DNA of 64,000 nucleotides from Cloeon dipterum (lineage: Eukaryota > Arthropoda > Insecta > Ephemeroptera > Baetidae), in the NCBI RefSeq assembly GCF_949628265.1, contig NC_088787.1, positions 23,302,501-23,366,500 on the forward strand, read 5' to 3'. The notes beneath the pieces are model-generated. The model did not search any database. It was not told the origin of the DNA and saw nothing but the letters and a program-made list of their open reading frames with translations. The first letter of the stretch is position 1. Every line of letters begins with the position of its first letter. Below are positions 13,746 through 24,600 of the stretch, in pieces. Both the position numbers and the translations under genes were made by a program.

Positions 13746-14628
13746 CTTAAAATTGGAATTATTTATTTCAAAATCATGTTCTGTACTTTCTGTAGCCTCT
13801 CAATTGATTTGATTAAAAATTTTCTGTCCTACAGAAACGATCAAAATTGTAAAAACGAATGTTACTTACTTTCACACTAATTCATCCGGTATGCTTTATA
13901 GAAATTACAGAAATAATTAATTATCAACGGAAATCAATGAAAGTAAAGCAGCCAAGCATTATATAATATATTATTATTAAAAAGTGCCAGCAGAGGCAAA
14001 CCACCTTGCAGCCAAGTTGCACGGGTTGCATAACAGATGCCTACTGCAGGCGCCTTGTTTTGAGTTAATGTTTACCACATATTTTGCAGCTGCGGGTCGG
14101 ATGCAATATTATTTCCTGCACGGAGAGCATAATTAGTTTTGTCAGAAGATAACAACGCAAAACTTTTATGAAAAACCACAAGAGCTGCTTGAGAACAAGG
14201 TATGTTTACTTACAACAACTCGTAAACAACACGAGTAGTCTAATTAGCTGGCTCTGCGTACACTTCTATGGAAGAGTTTTCCAAAGAAAGTTTTGGTCTT
14301 CTTTTCACTTTTTCATAAGATAATATATTCATGATTTGATTTTCCTTGAGTTCCAGCGCCTTTTTAAAAATTTGAATAGGTCTTAGTTTTATGGAAAACT
14401 AAATCAATTTGTTGTGAGATAGTAAATGATTTTGCACATTTTAAAAAATCATCATGTCAACATCATTTAGACTAGCTGAGTGTTTAACGTTTAACCTCTA
14501 CAAGACAATTTAAGAGATCAAATTCGTCATGGTTGATGGTCGCGAGATAAATAAAAAATATCATTCACTGAAGAGCCGTAGCATTGTGAACGTAAAATTG
14601 TTTGAAATGATAACACTAGGCTAGATAT
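13746..14628. other. AT-rich spacer
   Basis: No coding frame or RNA gene signature was seen. This is the 3' flank of the minus-strand gene that ends at 14629. Confidence 0.5.
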
Positions 14629-15142
14629 CTACCTAGCATAAAAATTGTAAGGAAGTGTCATACGTTTCGCACAGTTGACGTTTGGAATAAACGAGTCAAC
14701 AAGTTCAGTCAACGGGCTGCCACTGTCCGACATGTCCACCTCGTCGTCGCCTTCTTCGCCACTGCAGAACTCGATTCCCCTTCTCATCAAGCCCATATCG
14801 CCTGAGCACGATACCAAGATTTCCATCGACACTTGCTCTTCTTTCCGAATAAAAGTAAAATATTTTTAAGGAATACAAGCATTGACGTAGACAGCTCGCA
14901 CCAGTGTTTACAAAGATGGGAGACGAGGTTAGAAAATTTTCCTGCCCGACGGCCCTGTCAAAGTCCTCTTGGTCATCAAGGTCCAGTTCACTGTCACCGC
15001 TGATCACCATGTTGTCCATTTGAAGATTAAGAGCCAGCACCTCGGCATCCACAACCGGACTGGAAGTGCTGTGCGAATAAGAGGACCAACCAGCACTCGA
15101 CTCTTTAGCTGAACTCTCAGCATGCTCCACAATTGGCTCCAT
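14629..15142 (-). CDS. Small acidic protein of unknown function
   Basis: Two-exon minus-strand model: 15142-14912, then 14835-14629, giving 145 aa. The start is the only in-frame ATG near the top of the frame. The donor is GTAAAC. The acceptor follows a purine-rich AAGAAGAG stretch, which is the weakest point of the model. The protein is acidic and serine-rich. Residues about 45-65 hold a dense Asp/Glu run, a second acidic run follows in exon 2, and the C-terminus ends in a hydrophobic/aromatic tail (LPYNFYAR). There is no signal peptide or membrane segment. I do not recognise a family. The acidic, probably disordered composition with a short ordered tail fits a regulatory or adaptor protein, but that is inference. 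It lies about 390 bp downstream of METTL2 on the same strand. Confidence 0.55.
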
Positions 15143-15530
15143 ATTATACACAGATGGATCTATATTAATTTAATCCAACGGTACTCAAACATTATAATTT
15201 GAAAATAGCTGATGACTTGAATAAACCAATTGTTGACAACAATTTGGCAAATAGAAGGATTACAAAAATGACTTTTCAAAAAACGCTTGCACCAAATTTA
15301 AAAAAGGTTATACACTACCTTTTAAATATGTATAACATAATCGGAACAATACGATCATGCACAATATCAAACTCAAGATGGTATAATTTACAACATTTCT
15401 CTCTTTACAACTCCATAATCTTTTCATTTATGTAAAAATCTGCTTTTAAGGGTTTGTTTACCATACCTCTGAAATTTTCAAGGAAAACTTCCATTCAAAC
15501 TTCAACGCATAAAAATATCATTAATTTATT

Positions 15531-16494
15531 CTACATCGGTTTTCGAAACTTGGCCTGTATCCAGACCCTGTACATCTTTAGCTTTTGGCCCCTGTTGACT
15601 TGAAGCCTGCGGTCCTCGAGCATTTGCTCTTCTTGAAAGCCCGCCTCACAGAAAATCCTGCGCAGGTCCTCCTTGGTGAAGAAGTAGGCCCTGGTGCCAT
15701 CGCCGCGCATATAAAAATTGTCTGTGATGCACTTGCCCTTCTTGAAACGCAACTGCGCCAAGTCATAGCGCCCATAGTCCCGGAAAAACACCATTCCGCC
15801 AGGCTTCAGGTAATTGAACAGCTGTCGAGCTACGTGGCCCATGTTGTCTGGGTGGACAGCAGACAGCATGAATACGAGCAGCACATGGTCCAGACTGAGC
15901 GGCGGGAAGGGAGTTGGCCATTCCTCGGCGGTCACATCGCACACAAAGCCCTTGCACCGTGACTCGTCGTAGCTGTCTTCCTGCTGCAGGAGCTTCACAG
16001 CCGTCTCAGAGAAGTCGCAAGCATACACGAAGAAGTTGGGGTCGGCCACCGTCCGCACCAGCGGGATGACACTGTTGCCCACTCCGCAGCCGACCTGAGG
16101 AAATCAATTTTTAAGTTTTGGCATATTTCAAAGGACAAACGTTAAAAAAACGTACTTCAAGGACGTTAATTCTTTCTTGATTTCCCTCTTTTGGCAGCAG
16201 CTCCGGGAACTCAGTGAACAGCCACTGGCGGTCTTTGAAGAATCGGTTCTGGTGGATGCCGTAGAACTTGTCCCACAGGTGTCCAGCCTCAGCCTCGATC
16301 CGCTGCGCCTCGTCGACACACATGCGCACTTCCGAATTCTGCTCGACCATCTTCTTAGCGTGCTCTTGCTGCTCCTCATCCCACTGCACATCGTCCCAAG
16401 CGTTGTGCTGGAAGACATCGTCAGGATTGCGAAGGTGCCGGTTGCCAAACTGAGGCCGCGGACCGTCGCCGCTCGACGAGCTCTCGCTGTCCAT
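15531..16494 (-). CDS. METTL2: tRNA N(3)-methylcytidine methyltransferase, METTL2/6/8 family
   Basis: Two exons: 16494-16156 and 16094-15531, 300 aa. Members of this family methylate C32 in the anticodon loop of certain tRNAs, using S-adenosylmethionine. The SAM-binding motif I (VLEVGCGVGN) is split by the intron after the Glu. Downstream are the acidic strand (VYACDFSETAV), the DVT motif, the VHPDNM segment and the closing YRVWIQAKF typical of METTL2-type enzymes. The N-terminal part (WDDVQWDEEQ and FKDRQWLFTEFPEL) also matches the METTL2/8 branch. The frame is open upstream to an ATG at 16593. That would add 33 mostly hydrophobic and basic residues that resemble a mitochondrial presequence (see findings). 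The gene is divergent from CCT8, and the two probably share a promoter region. Confidence 0.93.
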
Positions 16495-16979
16495 CCAGTG
16501 GATTTTGGAAAAATTTAATCTGAGGAGAATGCGATTGAGGCTGAGACGAGAAAGCATCAATATAGGAGATAAAAGTTCGAGCGCAATTTTCAATACAAAA
16601 TAATGTTATTCCGCTCAGTGCTCCTTATGTTTTCACTTTTCTCGATTTTTTGAAACATTGCGGGCACTGGCAATGGTGATTCTACCGGTAGTGTCATGAG
16701 CAGTAGCAGTATGATATTATTTGAAATATATAAACTCGTGGCAAAAATAAACAGGTTTCACCTAAATTTCATAATAGGTTTTTACTGTATTCGTAAACTT
16801 TTTATTTTATTAACTCACCCCCTGAATATTTGTGATTTTTAATCCTCCAAATAATAAAATCATCTTTCAGACAAAAGAACCGGTTATTAAGATTAGTTGG
16901 TGGCCGGTTTTTCTCTGATGCTCCGAATGCGAATCGGTCACGCCCTCTTCCTTTTCAGTCAGTGAAGCGAACAGAAACA
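16495..16979. promoter_or_regulatory. Divergent promoter region, METTL2 / CCT8
   Basis: The two start codons, on opposite strands, are 485 bp apart, or 386 bp if METTL2 starts at 16593. No TATA box stands at a sensible distance from either start, as is usual for housekeeping genes. A bidirectional promoter is inferred from the geometry. Confidence 0.6.
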
Positions 16980-19900
16980 ATGGCGTTGCACGTGCCAAGA
17001 GCGCCCGGTATGGCGCAAATGCTGAAGGATGGCGCCAAGGTAAGTCGGTCACCGATTTTCCGACGCTTTCCCTATTCTTTGAAAAACGAGCTTTCCATAG
17101 ACCCCTCATTCATGGGTGTCGGACTTGCAGCCGGACCCAGGGAAGCCTCTGAAAGCGCCATGTGGGCGACACCCAGCCGAGATTGCCGGCTCTGCTTCCA
17201 GATTGTTCTTTAATTAATTTTTTACTTAAATCATAATAATCCACACACTTTTGAACGTCTATGATACACAAATCGGATTGAAAAAGACTAAGTCATGATA
17301 CGAAATGGTGGTGTTTGTTTAAAAAGTTACGAAATTCACCATTTCAATCCATAGGGCCAGTGACAGAACCAGGAAACACCCAGCACCACCCACACAAACA
17401 CATTAATAGCTTTCTGTCATAATAGCAAAAATATAAATTAAGAGATGTCTTGGAGAACATGACTCATTTCTTGCGGGGAAGGGGCTCTTAAACAATGTTT
17501 TATTAAATATGTTCTCAAAGGAAGGTCTGAAAATGTCTGGAAGTCCAGTTTTTTATGTGGGGGACCACGGGGGACCGTATTAATATGTGACAGTTAAAAT
17601 GATTAAACCGTGTTGTTATTTCAGATGTACAGTGGCCTGGACGAGGTGGTGTACCGCAATGTGACAGTTTGCAAGGAGCTGGCACACGTCCTGCGCAGTG
17701 CTTATGGTCCAAACGGCATGAACAAAATGGTAATCAATCACCTGGAGAAGCTGTTCGTGACCAACGACGCCGCCACCATCATCAAGGAGCTGGACGTGGA
17801 GCACCCAGCCGCCAAAATGGTTGTGCTCGCTTCGCAGATGCAGGAGCAGGAGATCGGCGATGGCACCAATTTTGTCATTGTTTTTGCTGGAGCCCTCCTT
17901 GAGGCTGCCGAGGATCTCTTGCGAATGGTGCGTAAACCATTAATCACTGGGAAACCTTTAGATCAGCAACACACACTAAAATTTAAATTTCAACATAGGG
18001 TTAAGCAAAATTTAAATGAAATGTGAAATTATTGGTCTTCATTAATTATTCTAATCAAGAGGCTTTCTTTTTTTTTCAAATTTTCACTATGATATTTTTG
18101 CATTTGATATGGGCGATAGGCAGTTGAAGAATTTTCTATATAAATGAATATTTGGCTTGCTCTCAACAAGAAAAAAAACATTTTTGTCCTTAGGGTTTGA
18201 CACCAACAGAGGTGGTGGAAGGCTACGAAATGGCGCTGGAGAAGGCATTGGAAATTCTCCCCACGCTTGTATGCAAAGAGGTTAAGGATCTGAGGGACCA
18301 CGCTCAGGTGGCTGAGGCGATGAAGGCTGCTATTGCCAGCAAACAGTTTGGCCACGAAGACTTCCTCACCGACTTAATCACCAAGGCCTGCGTCTCCATC
18401 TTGCCAGACAGCACCACAACCTTCAACGTGGACAACGTTCGCATCTGCAAAATCTCAGGCTGCGGCATTTTCTCGTCCCAAGTGGTGCCTGGAATGGTGT
18501 TCAAGCGCTTTGTTGAAGGCAATGTCTCCAAAAAGACTAATGCCAAGATTGCGCTCTACACCTGTCCTGTGGACATCATGCAGACTGAAACTTCCGTAAG
18601 TGAACTAAAAATAATGATGTGCATTAAATTATTATGTAACACAAACTGAGCCTAAAATACCTTTTTTCTTTGTTCTCTGACCAACTATAATTTAATTTCA
18701 TTACTAAGGGCTCAAAGTCAGTGGAAAAATCACATCTAGAATGCTAAATTTGCTCCTCAATTGAAGTTATAGAGAACCCATCATTAAATCATTATGTCAA
18801 GTGTATTGGTTACTCTGGAAGTTAAAAATTAAAATACATAAATTATTGTAATAAATTTATTTCGCAATTATTGTTCGGTTGTTTATTTAGAGTGCTAATT
18901 TGTTGTAGGGCACAGTTTTAATTAAATCAGCAGATGAGCTGAAATCGTTCAGCCGTGGTGAGGAGTCGCAGCTGGAGGACCAAATCAAGGCGATCAAGGA
19001 GTCTGGTGCAGATGTCGTCGTCGCCGCTGGCAAGTTTGGCGACATGGCGCTCCACTACCTCAACAAGTACGACATCATGGCTGTCAGACTGACCAGCAAG
19101 TTTGATCTGCGCAGGCTGTGCAAGGCTACCAGCGCTACTGCTCTTCCACGACTGGTATGACTTTCCAATAAATGTTAGCAAACAATCAGCATATGTTACT
19201 TCTTGATGTTTCGTATCATTTTAATTTTCTAAATCTCATTTTTGGAAACCATTTGGTTTTGACTGAATACCACCGCACCTTCACAAAAAAAATGTGTTAA
19301 GTGTTAATTTTGAAATTTCAGACGCCCCCTAACAAGGAGGAATTGGGCTTTGCTGACTCGGTCCTTGTGGATGAAGTTGGAGACACTGGAGTGGTTATTT
19401 TCAGGATGGGTGAAGGTGGATCAAGGATTTCCACAGTTGTTGTCAGGTGAGTTTGGCTTTACAACTTTGTCAGTGTTCAACTTCCTGAAAAGATATAAAC
19501 AAACCATCACCTCAATTTAATCGTTTCTTTATGTACAGGGGTGCCACTGATAACTTCATGGATGACATTGAGAGGTGCATTGACGATGGAGTCAACACTT
19601 ATAAGGGCCTTACGAAAGACAACAGGCTGGTTCCTGGTGCAGGTGCAGTAGAAGCTGAACTCAGCCTGCAGGTAAGTCTCCATTGCTATATCAAAGTTAT
19701 TTTTTCCTCTTTTCAGCTTGTATATTTGGCTAAACATAAATTTATAAAAAATAAACCTTATGCATGGAAAAGAAATCAGACTTTTTATCAGATGGAAAGT
19801 TTAGAGGGATCAATGAAAATATAAGAACAAAATTTTTCTTTGCATCTGATTCAGTTGAGCTACATTTTTTTCCATAGTTAATTGATAGCTGTATTTTTGT

Positions 19901-20435
19901 ATGCCTTATGTAGTTTTCACCAATAAAGTTAAAAAAGTAATACTTTAAATCTAAAATAATTTTAATTGGTAGAAGTTAAGTTTGAACAAATTTTATTTTC
20001 TTTGAAGCTGAAAATATATTTTGTTTTTGGAAAGGCTTATAATATTAATGAAAATCTTCTATCCAGGTTGGTCGCTTTGGCGAAGCACGCGCTGGTTTGG
20101 AGCAGTATGCTATCCAGAGATTCTCAGCGGCTTTGGAGGCGCTACCCAAGGCGCTTGCTGAAAATTCAGGAGTCAAGGGTACGGAGCTGTTGGCCAAGCT
20201 GCAGGCTGCCCACGCTCTGGGCCAGTCGGCCAGCGGAATCGATGTTGATACGGGAGACCTTCTCAATGCGACCGAGGCCAAGATCTTCGATCTCTTCGTC
20301 ACCAAGTACTGGGGACTTAAGTACGCGACTAATGCGGCGTGCACCGTGCTTAAGGTCAACCAGATCATCATGGCCAAGAGAGCTGGTGGGCCTGCCGCCA
20401 GGGCACCTGGTGGCCAGGACCAGGATGATGACTAG
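16980..20435 (+). CDS. CCT8: T-complex protein 1 subunit theta (CCT8)
   Basis: Seven exons: 16980-17039, 17625-17927, 18194-18595, 18909-19154, 19322-19446, 19539-19671 and 20067-20435, 545 aa, the normal length for CCT subunits. CCT8 is one of eight subunits of the cytosolic TRiC/CCT ring, which folds actin, tubulin and many WD40 proteins using ATP. Group II chaperonin signatures are visible: SAYGPNGMNK and TNDAATI in the N-terminal equatorial domain, GDGTNFV with the catalytic Asp, and RLVPGAGAVE in the C-terminal equatorial domain. The segments LEQYAIQRFSAALEALP and NQIIMAKRAGGP identify the theta subunit. The tail ends in a run of Asp, as in theta from other animals. An AATAAA lies at 20599-20604. 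All splice sites are GT-AG. Confidence 0.97.
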
Positions 20436-20598
20436 ATTAAAATTTTCTTTTTGCCCGCCGTGCTGCACATTTACAAGAGAATCTTCAAAGACATTCTGTT
20501 CAAGCCACACTTATTTGCAGGCCTATTTTATAATTTATTAATATTTCCAATGAGATATGTTTTCAGCTGTGCAGAGACACTGTGAATTTTTCCGTCAT

Positions 20599-20604
20599 AA
20601 TAAA
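20599..20604 (+). terminator. Poly(A) signal of CCT8
   Basis: A perfect AATAAA 164 bp after the CCT8 stop. A second AATAAA at about 20640 could serve as an alternative. Confidence 0.6.
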
Positions 20605-20639
20605 CTCTGGAATAACAAAAAAATGTTTTAGTCTCATCT

Positions 20640-21191
20640 CAATAAACCATAACGTAATTAAAATCGTTAATTCTAATCATGGTAAAACTAATTCTATTCT
20701 CTCAATTTTGAAAATACTTACGTTGCCTGCGTAGGAATCTCTAATTACATAGACACACTTTTTCTTACTGGCTAAAATATGCAGTGTTTAAGTAAGTTAC
20801 TTTAATTGCAATCACCAACTGCAGAGAATTGGATTTATATTATAGAAAAACCTCAGCATGTGCAATTAGGGGAATTGAAAAATATCGATCATAAAAATTT
20901 GTATCTAATTTGATGATACCATTAGAAAATGCTTTAACATTAATTCATTTTCTCTATAAATTAGATCAATCAAAAGATTATTGTTAAGTGCTTCAAATCA
21001 TCTCCTAAGCGCACTCCCTAGCTTCTTGTGTGCGACACGCCCCTTTCTGACGAAACAACTGTTCTCACACATGTGAACATTCAAAATTGCTGTCGCTGTG
21101 TTTACGATTTTACTTCCCAAGATAACTGGGAAACAAACATTTTTTCGTCGAAGTAATGTCGCCGTGAGTGGAAAATCGAGAAGAGATCAGC
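20640..21191. other. CCT8-PAM16 intergenic region
   Basis: AT-rich until about 21000, then GC-moderate towards the PAM16 start. The last 190 bp probably contain the PAM16 promoter and 5' UTR. No TATA box was seen. Confidence 0.45.
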
Positions 21192-21650
21192 ATGGCCAAG
21201 TATCTAGCGCAAATCATCTTGGTAGGCGCGCAGGTGGTGGGTCGCGCCTTCGCCAGAGCGCTGAAGCAGGAGTACGCCGCAAGTCAGGAGGCCGCCCGGC
21301 GTGCCGGCGGAGGCCAGAAGGGAGCAGCCAGGGCGCAGTCCAACCTCAGGTCTGGCATCACCCTGGAAGAGGCGCAGCAGATTCTCGATGTCTCCAAGTA
21401 TGATCCAACAAACCCTATTATTTATTTATTTATTTATGGTTGATTATTTTACAGATTGGACCCAGAGGAGGTGCAGAAGCGCTACGAAACCCTATTCGCC
21501 TTGAACGACAAGACCAAGGGTGGATCCTTCTACCTCCAAAGCAAGGTTTTCCGCGCTAAGGAGAGGATCGACGAAGAAATGAAGCAGCAAGCCATGTCCA
21601 CCAGCCGGTCAAAACAAGAAGGGTCTAAAGAAAATCCTCCAGAGAGGTGA
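21192..21650 (+). CDS. PAM16: Mitochondrial import inner membrane translocase subunit TIM16 (PAM16/Magmas)
   Basis: Two exons: 21192-21397 and 21455-21650, 133 aa, separated by a 57-bp intron. PAM16 is the J-like partner of PAM14 in the import motor on the matrix face of the TIM23 channel, where it restrains Hsp70 stimulation. The N-terminal hydrophobic segment (residues about 5-20, [15 protein letters not shown]), the Ser-Gly-Ile-Thr-Leu-Glu-Glu-Ala motif before the J-like domain, and the helix [19 protein letters not shown] are diagnostic. The HPD tripeptide of true J proteins is absent, as the family requires. The short Ser/Lys-rich tail is poorly conserved in general. Drosophila calls the orthologue black pearl. 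Confidence 0.96.
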
Positions 21651-24600
21651 ACACATTTCGCCCTTCTTTTCAGCCTGGTGATACACTTGAACCATTGAAT
21701 TTGAATTGTTGGCATGTTCACAAACTAGTAAATATATTGTAGGTCTTAAGCAAAGAGAAAAGTCTTTCAATCCAAATAATTTTGACCAGAGGGAAAAAAG
21801 GGTTTGATGGTTTAACTTCTAATGCAATATTTTTCTTTAACTGATAGTGTAACTTTCGCACCTAATTTTGGTGCAAATAGGATAAAGAGAGGTCTGCTAC
21901 CCCTATATTTTAACTGATAATTATAAGTTTTAAAAATTAAATGTTAACATATTTTTTTTGAATCGTGCTGTATATATTCTAGAATCTATCTATAATAACT
22001 AGATTTAGATGAGTCTGCTGTGACTTCCAGTCCCTATATCTTGGACTATTTTTTGATAGATTAAGTTAAGTATATATTTGAATTTCATTAATTTATCAGC
22101 AAACAAAATTTAAATTTTCACAAAGAAAAATAAAACAGCAGGGTTGTAACAGCAAGTTAGTGCTAAAAGGATCAGAGAAAAAACGAGTGAATTTCTCTAA
22201 CTAGATACTTTAAAATAATTTCTCAAACAAATTTAACACAGCGTGTGGTAATTTTCCTCTAACAATTTTCTTCAGGTTGGGGAAATTTTAAGGATAGATG
22301 AATGGGAAGACTAAAGCTGAGCAGAGCAAAAATATGAGACGAACACTTCTGTAGTCTTAATTGTTGTGAAAATTTTACCTTGTATTTTTTCTTTTTTTTA
22401 AAAAAAACCTTGCGATAATATTTTAAGACAAAATCTGTCCAGCAGTGATTAACCTACAACTCTGAGATTGGCAATTTCTTCCAAACTGCTGTTTAGTGAA
22501 TGAAAATTCTTATCTTCGGCATATAACTTATATACAATGTGTTAGCTTATTTTTGCAGAGGAAAATAAACCCATTAACAGTAAAAGACCTTTTTATTTTT
22601 GCTGCCCCAGCTCTGACGAAAAATGGTTCTGAAGAGAAACTGAGCGCTTTTTTCGAGGCAAGTGATTAAGAGACAACACATGCGACATAGAAAGCAAAGG
22701 CAAAAAGTGCATCTTGCAATTCAAAAGTAAATCAGGGTTCGTTTGCAGCTTGGCTGGCTACGCGCCGCGTTGTTGCAGGTGAAAGACGCGCAAACTGTCA
22801 TTAGTGCATGCGCTCGGCAGCCTCATTCACAATCAGGGAAATTTCTCCTCGATCGCAGCTCGCTTTGTTTAATGCCGGCAACTTTTCTGTCTTGACGCTG
22901 ATGACAAAGGCGAAAGACGCTGACTCATTCGCGTGCCAATCCCTCCAAATCCTGCTCTATCATAGATGCATGCAGGCTTCACAGATCCGATCTCTGCGTC
23001 ATTATAAAAGATTTCTAATTTGACTGAATAAAATTTAAAAAATTATTATGCTCCACAATAATTATTGGAATTATATTCTTTTTTAAAATAGGAATTAAAA
23101 AGGGAAAAATTAATCACCACATGTGTACACATTCACGAGTAAGGAAAATAATTCAATCTTTGGGGTTTGGGGAACTGAGACTGCTGAAGAAAGGAAATTC
23201 CTCAAGCAATGGCGCTTCTTTCTGCATTAAACTGTTGTAAGTGATGCTTTCGTGCAAGTTTGATCAACCAGCCTCCAAGGATCAAGAAAAACCTGCTTCA
23301 AAAGAGTTGCCGTTTAGTCGACTGCCTTTTTACAATGGGAAACTTTTCTATAATACCACTTGACTTTTTGTGCAGAGAGAATGAAATAATGTTATTTCAC
23401 GCCTAGTTTGACTCAAAAGTTTAAGTAAGCTGCTGAACTCCCATTCATTTCGGATTGTTAACCATGGGTAATTTAAACAAAGGAATTAAATATTACTACA
23501 GCAGTGGCATAATGGTAATGAACTTCGCAACTATGTACCTTTTCCATTTCTAAATTTCTTTCCTTTTATTAATTACGATGGCTTGCAAAATTAGTTTCTC
23601 GAACCTCTGCTCGGCACTAATCTGTATCAATTATTTTCAGAGATTTTATCGGCAAGACATTTTTAATATTAATAGAAAAATTTATGGTAGAAATGTGGCA
23701 CTCCGATCTACACTGATAAATCTTTTTTCAATTTTATATGATATTTCATATAAAATTATTTTTTTCTGGCTTTCTGCTCTAGACAAGCAATCAATTAATC
23801 AAATTTTGACTAAAAAAAGGAAAGCAGAAACCGCTTCACTCTGGTATTTTCTGGCAAGATAATCCACGCATCGCCATGTGTTCTGTTTTCTCAAATATGG
23901 TCATATGGTGTCAGCGACCTTAAAATCACCGCACGTACGCCGGACCCGAATTTGAGTCGCGCAGGAATATATTAATTGGCTTTTGAGGCGAAGAAGAAGA
24001 CGCTGCAGAAGCTGGGCTGTCTGCTCTTCCTCTCGGCCGCCGAGGTCATTTCCTACATTCATGCGAGTACGCCAAGCTCCTGGTGACACACAGGGTGACG
24101 TCACGAGAGGCGCTCTCCTAGTGCCCAGGTGCCCTTGGCCGACCGACCCAGCCACCGTCCGTTACAAATCTGCGCGCCGACCCGACATGCCGCTGCCAAA
24201 TCTTGATTTTTGCACTGCGAAGTTAATTTTTAAGAATCTGGTTTTTTTCTCTCTCCAGCGTTCTTGATACAAGCCTCTTTATTTCTAAAAATATATTTGA
24301 AGGAAAATGTTGGTTCTTTAAAATAAAAAATACTCAATATTACGAAGTAATTTTACTGTGATGTTCTTATTGGTTTAAATTTTTGCACAAATTATTTTGA
24401 AATCATACAACACCATTTTTGTAGAAAATTATTTTTTATAAATTTATATGATTTACATTTAAAATAGACCGTGTAGCATCTATCTTAAAATGTATAGTCC
24501 TTCTCTCATTATAAGTAAAAAGTAAATTTGAGTAGAAAAATACTATTTACAATAGGAAAGTTATGAAATTAAAAATAACAAATGCCTGAAAGTTTTGCGC

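Noticed and set aside
15585-15962. 125-codon plus-strand open frame
   Set aside because: Antisense shadow of METTL2 exon 2.
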